From Megamerina dolium (lineage: Eukaryota; Arthropoda; Insecta; Diptera; Megamerinidae): a stretch of 64,000 bases of DNA. Position numbers and translations under genes: made by a program. Location: the NCBI GenBank assembly GCA_963854835.1, contig OY978529.1, forward strand, positions 10,562,775 to 10,626,774, read 5' to 3'. Below, in pieces: positions 24,300-35,664 of the stretch. The notes under the pieces are model-generated. The model ran no database searches. It was not told the DNA's origin and saw only the letters and a program-made list of their open reading frames with translations. The first letter of the stretch is position 1, and each line of letters opens with the position of its first letter.

Positions 24300-25100
24300 A
24301 GGCTTGTTCGGAACCTATAAGTTCCACGTATACAAAACATTTATAAACTCTTATACAATTGCAATAGTTTTAAAACTGCTAAATTCTACTCAATTTCTAT
24401 GATACTCATTTGCATCAATGAAGATGAATACTTATAATTGTACTCACTAGCATGTATCTATATTTATGAATAATACAGCATACTATGTACATATATAATA
24501 TCTACATATATTGTATATATGTAAATATCTGTATGGGAGAAAGAAGAATAATGTGTTGAATTGAATTCGGATCGAATCGAATTGCATCGCATTGAATTTC
24601 ATTGCATTGAATTTCATTGCAACAAACAAATTAATTGTCTCAAATTGAATCGAATTAAAGGTGCAATTGACAATATTAGCTCGCATGAGAGTCTCTTGCC
24701 AGCACCATAACATTGCTTAAGTCATCGTTCAGCATATTGCTTCACACATTCTTACGGCTATATATGTACATTATGTGTAAAAAGTATCCGGAAATTATAA
24801 TTTGATACTACTTCACTACTACTGTATTACCAGGTGAGAATTTGAGTGCGATGTGCCATTGGTTGTGTTAACGTCAGTTGCGTTTTTAAGATTATACCTT
24901 ACTTTTTGTGCTTCAACCCATATTTCTTGTACCGAATCATAAAAAATGTTGCAGGTGAAACTTACCGTGAACAATTCATCTCAAGAACACAAGCATATGA
25001 ATGCTATAAAGAATTCAAAGAAAGTTAAAAATGATTTACCAAGCTCTGGTCTACGAACACTTCGATCAAATCAAGAAGCGGGTGTTCGAAAATCATAAAA
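24300..25100. other. AT-rich stretch without gene
   Basis: Contains a GAATTGAATTTCATTGCATT-type simple repeat near 24580-24620 and otherwise nothing I can name. Confidence 0.4.
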
Positions 25101-25113
25101 TGAGTCTTAGGGC

Positions 25114-26233
25114 CGTTTTCACAATGCCCGGTTAAGGCACATCTGTCAGATCAGTTGCGATTAACTTAACGCTAGTATTGGCCATTGGTTAGGTAATAAG
25201 CAGAACAAACATTGAGAACTGATTATAACAAAATTATATATAGTTATAATAAATAAACATTTTCTATAATAACATTAGTTATTAAAATATGGAAAATATG
25301 TTAAATTAAAATTACAAAATTTGAATTTTACGCTTTATTCTTTTAAATCAAAAAGTTTAAAATCGCATGTTGCAGCATACTCAAATTCACATTTCATTTT
25401 TATAGCCTAGACAGACGGCAGCCTAATTCCGGATTACCGATTTAATTCGAATTAACTCGGGCATTAACTGCAGCTAATCCGCATAAACTCTATGAGTTAA
25501 TTCTCAAAATAAAAGAGGATTAGGTCAATTTGCGCTGGCAACACCGCTAAAAATTGTCTATTGTGAATTTTTCTCGATCCATTTTACAAAAAATTAGGTG
25601 TGTTCGCTAAGAAAAAACTTTCAACAATTGTTAACAGTTTTCAACATGAAAAGCTTTGGCGAACAAATAAATCCAGCTGTCAATTAAGAACTGTGAATGT
25701 TAATTTACAAGTTTCTAATAGTTTTCAGTTCACGTACTTCTTGTAGATTTTCTCATATCGAGAGTGATAGATGACAGAAATTGATAGTGATAGTAATGTA
25801 AGTGAGCAGACCTAATAAAACAGCAATCAGCCGTTTAGTTAATCCGCAATACTGCCGTCTGTCAGGTTATTATTTTATTCGGATTAAGTGCGCCGGTAAT
25901 CCGGAATTAGGCTGCCGTCTGTCTAGGCTATTAGAATAAAAAACATACGTTTCTTCTAATCATGTCCGCATGTCAGCAATTGACGATTTCCACACCAAAA
26001 AATCTTACCAAAATATGCTTGAACCATCTCAGAACCAGTCTTAAAAAATAGGAGGTAGTGCCAAAATTTCAAAAGCAGTTCAATGCCGACGTTTTAGTAA
26101 TGTTTGCATATTTAAGATGAAAAAAGTTAGGTTTTATGATAGCATTGTCGCCGTTTGGTTCCGCTGCTGTGGTTTGGCGTTTCCATAGTTTTCCTCTGGT
26201 TAAAGGCAAAGTTAACCAGGCATTGTGAAAACG
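25114..26233. mobile_element. outer inverted-repeat element interrupted by a MITE
   Basis: CGTTTTCACAATGCCCGGTTAA at 25114 is mirrored by TTAACCAGGCATTGTGAAAACG ending at 26233 (one mismatch). There is no coding potential between. Without the nested 530-bp MITE the element would be about 590 bp. I could not define its target duplication. Confidence 0.65.
25402..25931. mobile_element. 530-bp MITE with about 36-bp perfect terminal inverted repeats
   Basis: The left end ATAGCCTAGACAGACGGCAG, continuing to GCCTAATTCCGGATTACC, is repeated exactly in inverted orientation at the right end. A flanking TA would be compatible with Tc1/mariner-type insertion if the element proper begins at GCCTAG. The interior has no ORF of note and is closely matched at 15415-15823. 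The ends are identical, so this copy looks relatively young. Confidence 0.85.
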
Positions 26234-26253
26234 TTCATCAGAGAGTTAACATA

Positions 26254-27509
26254 CCAGGAATACAAGCTTAAATCCGCTGTTTGCTCGTAGATGGCGTTAG
26301 TGAGCATATTATCGACTGAGCGACCTTTTTTTTATGAGTTCGACACCTGTTTACATCAATTAGTAAACATCATCAGTGATTTCATACAACAAGATACATT
26401 TTTCCTCGTATAATCATGCCTAGTTTCGTGCCAGAAAGAGAGCATATGCGGGAAGCTCTACTTTTTTGCTTCAATTTGAAGAAATCTGCTGCAGAGTCGC
26501 ATCGAATACTTGTGGAGACAGTGCACTATCGGAAACCACTTGCAGAGACTGGTTTCGTCGGTTCAAAGAAGTCCATTTTGACTTGAGTGACAAGAAGCGT
26601 GAAAATAGACCCAGAAAAGTTGAGGACCATGATTTGCAGGCTCTTTTGGATGAGGACGACACCCAATCGAAAAAAATGCTTGCCGAACAGTTAGGTTTCA
26701 CTCAACAAGCAATTTCCATGCGTTTACGAGCCATGGGGAAGGTTCTAAAATTTGGGAAATGGGTATCCCATGAATTTAACGATATGCAGATGGAGCGACG
26801 CCAAAACACATGCGAAATACTGCTTGCTAGACAAAAAAGAAAATCGTTCCTGCATCTTATGGTGACTCGCTATGAAAAGTGGATATACTTTGAGAATCCT
26901 AAACTAAAAAAATCGTTAGTCGATCCCGGCCAACCAGCAACTTCTTCTCCAAGACCAAATCGCTTTGGACGCAAGACGATGCTGTGCTTTAGGTGGGATC
27001 AGCCGGCTGTCATCTACTACGAGCTGTTGAAACCTGGTGAAACTGTCAATGCTCACCGCTACCACCAACAACTAGTGAAATTGCGTGAAAAAAGGCCTGG
27101 TTATGAACAAAGACATGAGAAGCTGATTTTTCTCCACGACAACGCTCCATCGCACACGTCAAAACTGGTCCAAAACTACTTGGACGCACTTAATTGGTGC
27201 GGGTGCTACCTCATCCCGCTTATTCACCAGGCCTGGCCCCTTCTGACTATCACCTGTTTTCGTCGATGGGTCACGCGATCGCCGAACAGCACTTCGATTC
27301 GTATGAAGATGCCGGAAAATGGCTTGACGAGTGGTTTTCCTCGAAAAATGAGGAATTCTTTCAGCATGTTATACACAAATTGCCCGAGAGATGGGAAAAA
27401 TGTATAGCTAGTGAGGGCAAATACTTTGAATAAATTAATTTTTGGCTTTCTATAAAAAAAATGTGTTTTTTTTTACCGAAAAACAGCGGATTTAAGCTTG
27501 TACACTTGC
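26254..27509 (+). pseudogene. full-length Mos1-like mariner with defective transposase
   Basis: A 1256-bp element (Mos1 is 1286 bp). The ends read CCAGGAATACAAGCTTAAAT and, inverted, GCAAGTGTACAAGCTTAAAT, and TA flanks both sides (26252-26253, 27510-27511). The transposase starts at ATG 26416 (MPSFVPEREHMREALLF). It is frame-shifted near 26465-26540, then runs open from 26466 to about 27200 with CRDWFRRFKEVHFDLSDKKR, GFTQQAISMRLRAMGK, MERRQNTCEILLARQKRKSF and LIFLHDNAPSHTSKLVQNYL. A second frameshift near 27200 moves PAYSPGLAPSDYHLFSSMGH to the next frame, which ends LPERWEKCIASEGKYFE. The first catalytic Asp is replaced (TRYEKW where the family has TGDEKW). Non-functional, but its ends are good. 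Confidence 0.93.
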
Positions 27510-27514
27510 TAAGC

Positions 27515-28660
27515 ATATCTTTGAAATCCGTTCACGACATTATGGTCACATATTTTGGCATTGTTATACGCCAAAGTCAAAGGAACGCTTTTCTAATTTC
27601 TTTATCTGATATTCTTACACAATGTTTAGTGTCAATGGTGGAAGATCAGATTTAAGTTTAAAGAAAAAAATGCTTAATACAGGCTAAATATTTATGCAGT
27701 CTTTCCAGAACATCCCTGTTTTTAAGTGTGATTTGTTTCTAAACAGTGTTCAACCCACAATACTTGAGATATTTTAGCACTTAATAATAATTTCCGGATA
27801 CTTTTTGCACAGTAAACATATACATATTGGATAAATAAATTGATACCAGCATATATTGCATTCTTTGAACCTCCGCCATATTGATGAAATGCTAAAGAAT
27901 AGGTGCGGTTGCAAGTGTGGGACTCGCAACTCTAGTAATACACATGTCTACAAGCGATGTCAGTCCCGAGATCCCGAATTACATATGCGTAAAAGAGTTA
28001 TATTGCAGTAAAAAGTTTGCAAATAATGTTTATTATTAGTTTCTAGAAATAAGTACAAGCATCCCATTTTGCGAACATTTTGAATAGAAACATATTTAAT
28101 AAACTTCGGAAAAAATCCCTGGATCCGAGGGTTGCTTTCGAAAAACCCGAAATTCAAGGGAGCGTCATGAGTTCCGAAAATTGCCATCCTTAGTATATAA
28201 ATATATTATATATCTATCTATTGTACTTATATTATACATATGTATAGCAGATGCGACTGCATGCCGTACGATAATTTTATTCAATTGAATTGAATTCAAA
28301 TTATTCGTTCAGAAATCGCGTGATTGAGAATTTTAATTTAAGTTATTGCCATTGTTGAATTGTTACATTTTTGTTGTATAATATCATATCATAAGATAAA
28401 TCAGTACATTCTATTGAGATCCATATATACATATCAATATTATCAATATGTATGCAGATGCAACAAGAATGGCATATGTGGCATTTCTCAATTTAGCAAC
28501 ATTCGATGTTAGTATGCAAATATCATATTCGGAGCAAAATCAGCAAAAGGTATACTTTCATCTGCTATGTGATCATCTCATGTGATGAATATACCTACGA
28601 TTGGCATTTAGTTGTCCAATATTGTATATTTTTATATCTACGATAGTGTCGAAAGTACCT
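27515..28660. other. AT-rich stretch without gene
   Basis: Short domain-less ORFs only (for example 27960-28187). Nothing else is supported. Confidence 0.4.
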
Positions 28661-28869
28661 AGATAGTACCCTGCAGTAAGACTAACGAGAGACGAATTAG
28701 CAATTTCACTAGCCCTTGGTGAATATAGTTAGTCCCTCTTTAATCTACCCTCTGCGCTTTGAACTGGCGAATATAACATGTACATGTACTAGGATGGGGT
28801 AAATTGCCTCCTCCTGCATTACCACTCGCCAGCCAATTAGCTAGCGCTGAAGTAATATCTACTTCGCTA

Positions 28870-30215
28870 GAGCCAATTCTCTAACTATGCTGCTAGTGCA
28901 ATTATGTGCACCAGCTTCTGTGTTAACCCCAAATCGGTAACTACATTGCTATTGTCATAACACAAACTACTTTACTAATGTTAAATCGCTAAATATACTG
29001 CTAGTCCCATAGGTTAGGTTAGGTTAGTGTGGCCGCCATCTCCATAGAGAGGGCGCACGTAGGCCAGATAGAGGCTCATTGTGATACCACGCGGATATTA
29101 CTTTTACCCATTCACTCGTTTTTAACGAATTTTAGGAGGTTGTTAATTTCAACCTGGAATATTTCTGCTAGATCATTCATTTGATAATGGCTCAAAAAAT
29201 GCTTGCGCATCCTGCACAAAGCAGGAAAGGTGCACAGCAGATGTGAGGCAGCCTCAAGCTCCTCCTCATCTCTGCAGCTTCTGCAAAAGTCGTGTGCGAG
29301 ATGGCCCAGGCCCAATCTTGTTACGTGTGAACCTATGTGGCAGTGGCCGGTGACCACTCCCACTCAGGTCGAAATGTCTAGTCTATTAAGGTCAGTAAGC
29401 TTACGTCTGCATTTCCCACTGATTTTTGGCCACAGCAATTTCGCCGTCCTACAGATGGGTGTGTCCGTCCAACTTTTTTGAAAGGCATTGAGGGTTATTA
29501 CCTCCAATTTATGCTTGCATGTGGCAATCGGAATCCCTAAACCTGTGCTCTCTTCGGGTAAGGCCTCCTTTGTGCCCTTCATTGTTAGCTCATCTGCTTT
29601 GCACCCAGGCATCCAGCACAGGAGAATGTTATACTGCTCTGCAATCTCATCGAGAGATCTGCGGCAGTCACGAATGGTCTTAGATTTAACAAGAACGGAG
29701 TTTAGGGCTTTGATAGCAGCTTGGCTGTCACACAAGATACAAATGTCTCTGCGAGAGACAGTGCCCTGCTTGACCCAAGTGAGTGCAGTATTAATAGCTT
29801 TTACTTCTTATTGAAACACACAACAGTGGTCAGACAGGCGGAATGAGATGTTACGGTTGAGATCTTCCGAGTATACACCCCCTCCCACCCTTCCATCCAG
29901 TTTTGAACCGTCTGTAAAGATAAGAGTAGAGAGTGGTGAAGGTCCTTTTGTTTCCCAGGCGTACCTGTCGGGGAAGGAAATTTGCAATTTCCTTTCAAAT
30001 ACGTAAATTGGGTTGACATAATCAAGAGATGTTTCGATATTGTACTGACCCAAAATACTTGCATGTCCACAGGGCTTAAGTGCCCAGAGGTGCAAGCCTT
30101 TGAGTCGTACTGCCAAGTTTGCCGCCATCTGTTCCATAGCACCAGCTACTTTGGTAACGTTAAATAGCTAAATATATCGCTTTTGCCATAACACGAGCTA
30201 TCTCACTAGCACTGG
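28870..30215. repeat. degenerate ~52-bp tandem repeat split by a LINE
   Basis: Units start near 28880 (CTAACTATGCTGCTAGTGC), 28938 (GTAACTACATTGCTATTGTC), 28990 (CTAAATATACTGCTAGTCCC) and 30168 (CTAAATATATCGCTTTTGCC). Each is followed by a CACNAGCTAC-like and GTTAAATCG/AG-like segment. The third unit is broken after CCATA by the LINE at 29012-30133 and resumes as GCACCAGCTACTTTGGTAAC. Confidence 0.7.
29012..30133 (-). pseudogene. 5'-truncated LINE with RNase H, probable SINE driver family
   Basis: The minus strand holds one frame (30137 to 29112) broken only by two stop codons. It reads GLHLWALKPCGHASILGQYN, LIFTDGSKLDGRVGGGVYS (RNase H Asp), EVKAINTALTW (Glu), ILCDSQAAIKALNS (Asp), YNILLCWMPG, GHCHIGSHVTRLGLGHLAHD and a knuckle CRSCRDEEELEAASHLLC. 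The TAA sits just before the catalytic Glu (CVFQ-stop-EVKA) and the TGA after RLDIST. After the natural stop at 29112 a roughly 100-bp 3' UTR ends in three TAACC units. CCATA at 29007-29011 and 30134-30138 is a likely target duplication. RNase H with a knuckle suits the I/R1/LOA group; the exact clade is not resolved. Confidence 0.88.
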
Positions 30216-30417
30216 CCAAATAATTACTGCTATAAATCCATGCTAATGCTATGAAATGAGTAGTCAACAACCACTATTAACTAATAACACTGTTATAGTT
30301 TTTGGCAAGAATTTTTTTATCGACGTTCTAGTAAATTCTGGCGGTTAGGGCCAAGTCTTCTGAATTGATCGGTAACCACCATTTACTAGAACGTTGATAA
30401 ATTTGTCGACATAAATA

Positions 30418-30451
30418 CATATATATATATATACATGTGTATATATATATG

Positions 30452-30515
<64 letters not shown>

Positions 30516-30523
30516 CATGTATA

Positions 30524-30575
<52 letters not shown>

Positions 30576-30663
30576 GATCTATATATATATATGTATATAT
30601 ACATATATACATATACACATATATATATGTACATATATACATATATATATATATGTATATATT

Positions 30664-30701
<38 letters not shown>

Positions 30702-30702
30702 T
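30418..30702. repeat. long (TA)n microsatellite
   Basis: About 285 bp of alternating TA/TG-CA dinucleotides with long pure (TA)n runs, ending 240 bp before the Drgx start codon. The Tyr/Ile-rich ORFs that overlap it on both strands are artefacts of this repeat. Confidence 0.95.
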
Positions 30703-30942
30703 TTTTTTTTTTACAAATACATTTAACATGAACATTCTATCAATGGCATAAAAATTCTACACTCTGATCATTGCATCGATATAGTTGTTATTTTAGGTAC
30801 ACTTGTACAATATAGCAACATTTTCCCAAAGTATTATATAAACACATACATATTATAATATTTATTAAAATTATTAAAAAGTAAAAGTTTGCTTGTTTTG
30901 TTGTTCATTTTTCAGCTTGGTCCTGCTGCAGCGGGAAGAGGC

Positions 30943-31039
30943 ATGTTTTGCTATCAATGTCCTCCTGCAATACATCCATGTGGACCGCATCCACCGCGCT
31001 TACCAACCCTGGAATATCCGTTTGCAGCAACACATCCAT
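30943..31039 (+). CDS. Drgx: Drgx first coding exon
   Basis: The exon is preceded by a polypyrimidine/acceptor (TTGTTCATTTTTCAG, AG at 30914-30915) and ends at donor GTAAGT (31040). From ATG 30943 it reads MFCYQCPPAIHPCGPHPP, then proline-rich residues to FAATHP plus the first base of a Tyr codon. Vertebrate DRGX proteins begin MFYFHCPP, so the M-F-x-x-x-C-P-P start is conserved and supports this ATG; the 27 bases before it are then 5' UTR. The alternative is an in-frame extension (LGPAAAGRG) read through from an upstream exon. DRGX is a nuclear paired-like homeodomain transcription factor of sensory and nociceptive neurons in vertebrates; a neural role here is inferred from orthology. The phase (one base carried over) fits exon 2 at 48625 exactly. 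Confidence 0.8.
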
Positions 31040-31879
31040 GTAAGTTTCTTCTGATACTGATCTGTAACACATGCCGCATGTGGAGGGTGAACTGTAAAAG
31101 TGCAAAACATAACTATCTCTCAGAGAATTTGATAAAAAGCCATAGATACTTCGTACACTCATCGTCCTTATGAGTTTCAAACTAATTTTGTTTCCATATT
31201 GAGGATAGACAAACCATCTGATATCATCAGATCTATGATCCATTAACGAATTATTTCATTAGCAAGTTACCCATCGTATCCAATTACAAAACGCAGACAG
31301 CAGCGTGAAACGGGTGGATTGGAAGCTATGAAATAAAACGTACCTAACTAAGGGTGTACTCGTATTATTGTGCGAGTGATAAGCATGCATTTATCAGCAA
31401 TAATTATGTATTGTATGTTGTATCAAATATAATGAAAACAAAACGACATGGCCTAAGAAAGGCGTTATACTCAACATTGCTGCTTTGGGAAGTAGATGCA
31501 CCTCATCTGGATTTATATGAATTTGTTTGAAAGAAATTCACCATCATTAAGCAGCTACTCTAAAACCTAAGCGAAGAGCAATCGGATTAATATTACGAAC
31601 GCAATATTACTCAATAAATATAAACATGATAGATGTTTGTGGCAAAACAGCCATTTGTACTTTTTCCATTACGAAACTTAATCTTAAATAAATCTTAAGA
31701 GATTTAAATGAATTTCAGAAAGATCTATAAGGAAAAAAAGTATTGATGGCTTAACTTTAACGTTTGCTATCGGACCATAACGTCATTATTAGGCTTTCTT
31801 TTCCAGTATCTGTCATTATGTAAAAGTGTAAACAGCCAATTTTTATTTAGCTTTAAATATTTCGACCTTTGTGCCAGCA

Positions 31880-32755
31880 AAACAATATTTGCGGAAAGTT
31901 TTCCTTTTAAAAGTCATCGATTGCTGTTAGAAATTTGCGAGGAACGTTGTATAACAATTAAAAACAAAGAATGCTGGTTTCGTCGTGTTAAAAATGGTGA
32001 TTTTGACGTTGGAGGCAAAGAACGTTCAGGCGAAGCAAACAAATTTTCAGATGTAGAATTGACGGCTTTATTGTACGAATATTCAACGTTTAAAGTATTG
32101 GCAACATCGTTAGTGGCTGACGAATCAACCGTTTCCAAGTGTTTAAAAGCCATGGGAATGATTCAAAAGCATGGTAATTGGATCCCATACGAATTGACGC
32201 GGAGAGAAAAAATAGAAAGGAGTTTTTGCATCGTATCGTCACTGGAAAAAAATTATGGGATGTGCCCGGCCAACCTTCAACATCAATGGCAAAGCGGAAT
32301 ATTCATAGTGACAAGCTTATTCTCTGTATTTGGTGGGAGCAGCTCGGTGTTGTTCTATTATGAGCTGCTAAAACCGAATGAAACACCGGTGTCCAATATC
32401 GATCACAATTAATGCGTTTGAGCAGAGCATTGAAGAAAAAACCGCCACAATACCTCGAAAGACTCGACAAAGTAATTTTGCAACATAACAATGCTCGTCC
32501 ACATGTTACTGAAGTCGTTCAAACTTACTTGGGAATGTTGAAATGGGAAATCCTAGCTCACCCGCCCTATAGCCCAGACATTGCCACTTGTCCCGATCGA
32601 TGACACACGGCCTGGAAAAAAACCGCTTACCGCCAAAAATTGGGTCGCTTCATGAATTGCCTCAAATTATATCGATTTCTTCCGACGCGGAATCCGTATG
32701 CTGTCAGAAAGATGAGCAAAAGACTAAATTTTTTCTGTCACAAAAAAGTGAATCC
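31880..32755 (+). pseudogene. mariner transposase remnant
   Basis: Forward frames give CWFRRVKNGDFDVGGKERSG, ALLYEYSTFKVLATSLVADE, STVSKCLKAMGMIQKHGNWI, RKEFLHRIVTG, VPGQPSTSMAKRNIHSDKLI, YYELLKPNETP, KVILQHNNARPHVTEVVQTY, PPYSPDIAT and a degraded FFRRGIRML-like C-terminus. The second catalytic Asp is Asn here (QHNN instead of QHDN). Several frameshifts occur and about 15 codons around the first Asp are lost. I could not pair the terminal repeats; TACGAGGGCAGTTATATAAG at 32758 may be the end of a neighbouring element. Confidence 0.85.
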
Positions 32756-32759
32756 ATAT

Positions 32760-33410
32760 ACGAGGGCAGTTATATAAGTATTGTAATTACAACTACCATC
32801 TGTTAATAGAAGACCGTCAAAGTTTGAGCAAGCCAGTGTTTGACAGCCATTGACAATATTGACAATATTGACAGTATGGCTACATTTAAAACCTTCAACA
32901 AGGAAAACGTAGCTTTTTTTCAATATCTTATTCCCCAATACATAGCTCAGACCAATCCATCAATCACGTATTTGGAATATGCATGAAACCGGCTTTATAA
33001 CAGTTAATCGTAATTAAGCCACTGACGCTACAGGGTTATTTTGCGATAATCATGGTATCGTTACCACATCACTGCTCGCAAAAATTACAACCATTGTGAA
33101 CTTTGGAGGCAAACCCAACTGGGAAGAGCGTTAGAATTCCAACGTATACCACAAATTATTGACGACGCAATTTTGGAACCTGATCTAAACCCCAGCAGAA
33201 GTAAAGCTGGGCTTAAGGGTTCTTCACCGACCCTGATTTTGTATTGGCTAAATTAAGACAGGAAGAGTTCGATGCAGTACAATAATAAAAATCAAATAGA
33301 GCTGAGTTTACAAAATGTCACATAAAAAAATATATGAAAGAGATGAAACACCCATCAACAGACTTCCATGTTATATCATATGACATCAAAATTAAAGCTC
33401 ATGGAAAAAA
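32760..33410. other. unassigned stretch, possible element debris
   Basis: It starts with a mariner-end-like TACGAGGGCAG motif and a triple TTGACAATA-type repeat at 32850-32875, but has no coding match I can name. It ends where mariner copy B2 begins abruptly. Confidence 0.3.
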
Positions 33411-34429
33411 TGCGTCAAAGATGGACACCAGTAAAGAGAAAATAGGCTATATTTTACAGTTTTTTTTAGATAAAGGCGAAAACGCAAGACAGACGGCGGA
33501 AAATGTGAATAGTGTTTATGGTCTTGATACTGTAACAGCCACTCACGTGCAATTTTGATTTCGTCGATTCCGTTCCGGTACTTTTGATGTCAAAGATGCA
33601 CCACGCTCTCGAAGGTCAATTGTCGAAAATATCGATAAAATAATGGAAATCGTCGAGTCTGACCATCATGTAAGCACTGTTTCTATTGCCCAGGAGCTAA
33701 ACATTGCACAAAAAACTGTTTGGAACCATTAAAATAAGGCTGGATGCAAAAATAAGCTCAATGTATGCGTGCCACACGAGTTAACGCAAAAAAACCTCAT
33801 GGACCGAATTTCCATCTGCGAATCGCTGCTGAATCGCATCATAATCGATCCATTTCTCAAGCGGATGGTTACTGGTGATGAAAAGTGCGTCACTTACTTG
33901 AGGTGAGCCGGCGCTCAAGAAGGTTTTGCTATGTGTTTGGTGGGATTGGCAGCGAATCATCTACTATGAGCTGCTCCCCTACGTCCAAACTCTTAATTCG
34001 GACCTGTACTGTAAACAATTGGACCGTCTGAAGGAAGCAATCGCCCGGAAACGGCCAGCCTTGGCCAGTAGGAGTGGAATTGTGTTCCATGAGGACAACG
34101 CCAGGCCACAATCATCGATAGCGACTCGCCAGAAGCTCCGGGAACTTGATTGGGAGGTTCTTATGCATCCACCTTATAGTCCGGACCTGAAACCAAATGA
34201 TTACTACCTGTTCCTGTCTATGGCGAATGATTTTGCTGGTGAAAATCGACTGTCCCAGTTTTGTGCCAATAGGGACGAGGGTTTCTATGAGAATGTCATT
34301 ATGAAATTACCTTCAAAATGGCAACAAGTTATCGAACAAAACAGTGCATATTTGACCTAAATCGAATCATTCTAACTATGCTAAATAAAACCCTCAATTT
34401 AATGCAAAAGTAATGGTTTATAGACCTTA
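33411..34429 (+). pseudogene. mariner family B, copy B2 (5' end lost)
   Basis: It begins at GCGTCAAAGATGGACACC without the terminal repeat seen in B1, B3 and B4, and ends in TAATGGTTTATAGACCTTA followed by TA (34430-34431). Frames read KEKIGYILQFFLDKGENARQ, TAENVNSVYGLDTVTATHVQ, IVENIDKIMEIVESDHHVST, RMVTGDEK (first Asp), CVWWDWQRIIYYELLPY, RSGIVFHEDNARPQSSIATR (second Asp) and WEVLMHPPYSPDLKPNDYYL (third Asp). The last part ends KLPSKWQQVIEQNSAYLT. A stop at 33556, others near 33730, and a deletion after GDEK kill the ORF. The C-terminal 144 codons (33926-34360) are open. Confidence 0.9.
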
Positions 34430-34442
34430 TACTATGTTTATG

Positions 34443-34480
34443 CCAAGTTATCTTTAATTATAAATATAAAGATAACTTGG
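34443..34480. other. perfect 14-bp hairpin
   Basis: CCAAGTTATCTTTA and its exact inverse TAAAGATAACTTGG are separated by 10 AT bases, 14 bp beyond the end of mariner copy B2. It could be an end-to-end remnant of a small fold-back element. No terminator function is expected in this context. Confidence 0.7.
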
Positions 34481-34984
34481 CCGAAAGTTTTTTTTTTATG
34501 GTGGTACTTCATGTACATATTTTATACAAATGGCAATGCTTTGTCATCCATCGGATTTTATTTAGAATAGTTAAATAAGGAAATTTTTACAATTGATGGT
34601 ACTGGAAGAGTATCAGATTTTTTTTTTAAATATGTATATTTACAAGAACATATACATATGTACTTGTACTCTTGATAAACTCCATTAAGCATACTCGTAC
34701 TTGAAACCAAATGTGATTTTCCATTTCGATTCCACAAATTCTGTTAAAAGTTTAACTTGGCAAAATTCAATTTTCTTTATTGCTGTCGCTGCTATTATCT
34801 TTGCACGCACACATCCAAACAAACATATGCACACCCTATGGGGAATTTTGCCATTCCAGGCTGCCTATGGAATCCCGCCACAGTCGGCAGCGAGTGCTCT
34901 ACTTTGCTGTTTCTCTCATTGCTGGGGTGCTCTCTTTGTGCTACTCTCAATGCGCTTAAGCTATGAGAAACATTAAGCATTGCC

Positions 34985-35017
34985 TTTGCTCTCTCTATCT
35001 CTCTCTCTCTCTCTTTC
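34985..35017. repeat. (CT)n microsatellite
   Basis: TCTCTCTATCTCTCTCTCTC-type run. The overlapping ORFs are repeat artefacts. Confidence 0.9.
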
Positions 35018-35664
35018 AACTAATACATTTAGAAAATATATTTTTTTGTCCATTCCCGAACATGTTTTGTTGTGAACATGTAATTTTAAATACATTAATT
35101 ATAGGGATTCTCGTTCTAACATTGTTACATTGTATGTATGGTTCATGTGCCCGCTTTGAATGAGCTCGCTTTATTTCCCTTTGGGTATATACAATATAAT
35201 ACGTATGTACATATGAAATGTATTTCAACTTAGACTCTGTAACGATGACGTTCCACTGTGATAATTAATTTATCGATACTCTTGCGCTGATGAAAGAAGT
35301 ACGTGATCGAACTTGCGGATCGATTTTAATGGATTTTATGGAATGTTTTAATGTGCCATAATTATTTTGATTGCAATGTGAAAGGGAGTGCCGTAGAAAA
35401 TGTCACATTTTCCCTTTTTTTGTCGCTGGTTGCTTCCTGCAGCAATTTCTGCCAAGCGATTATATTGTTGTTGTTGCTGTGCGCGTATGAAAAGCTTCAA
35501 TTTTATTGGAATGCAAATTGATTGAAACAGGAATGCACTGATTACATATTGGCTTTACTGCGCACATACACATATGTATATACACAAAGGTGTTATGTTG
35601 ACAAAAGTACGATGATGTTCACACCAACATCTAACCATATTCAGACGGCATCTGAGTGAATATA

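Noticed and set aside
30328..30751. Several 66-104 codon ORFs rich in Tyr and Ile on both strands
   Set aside because: They are translations of the (TA)n repeat, open in every frame because the repeat lacks stops in some phases.
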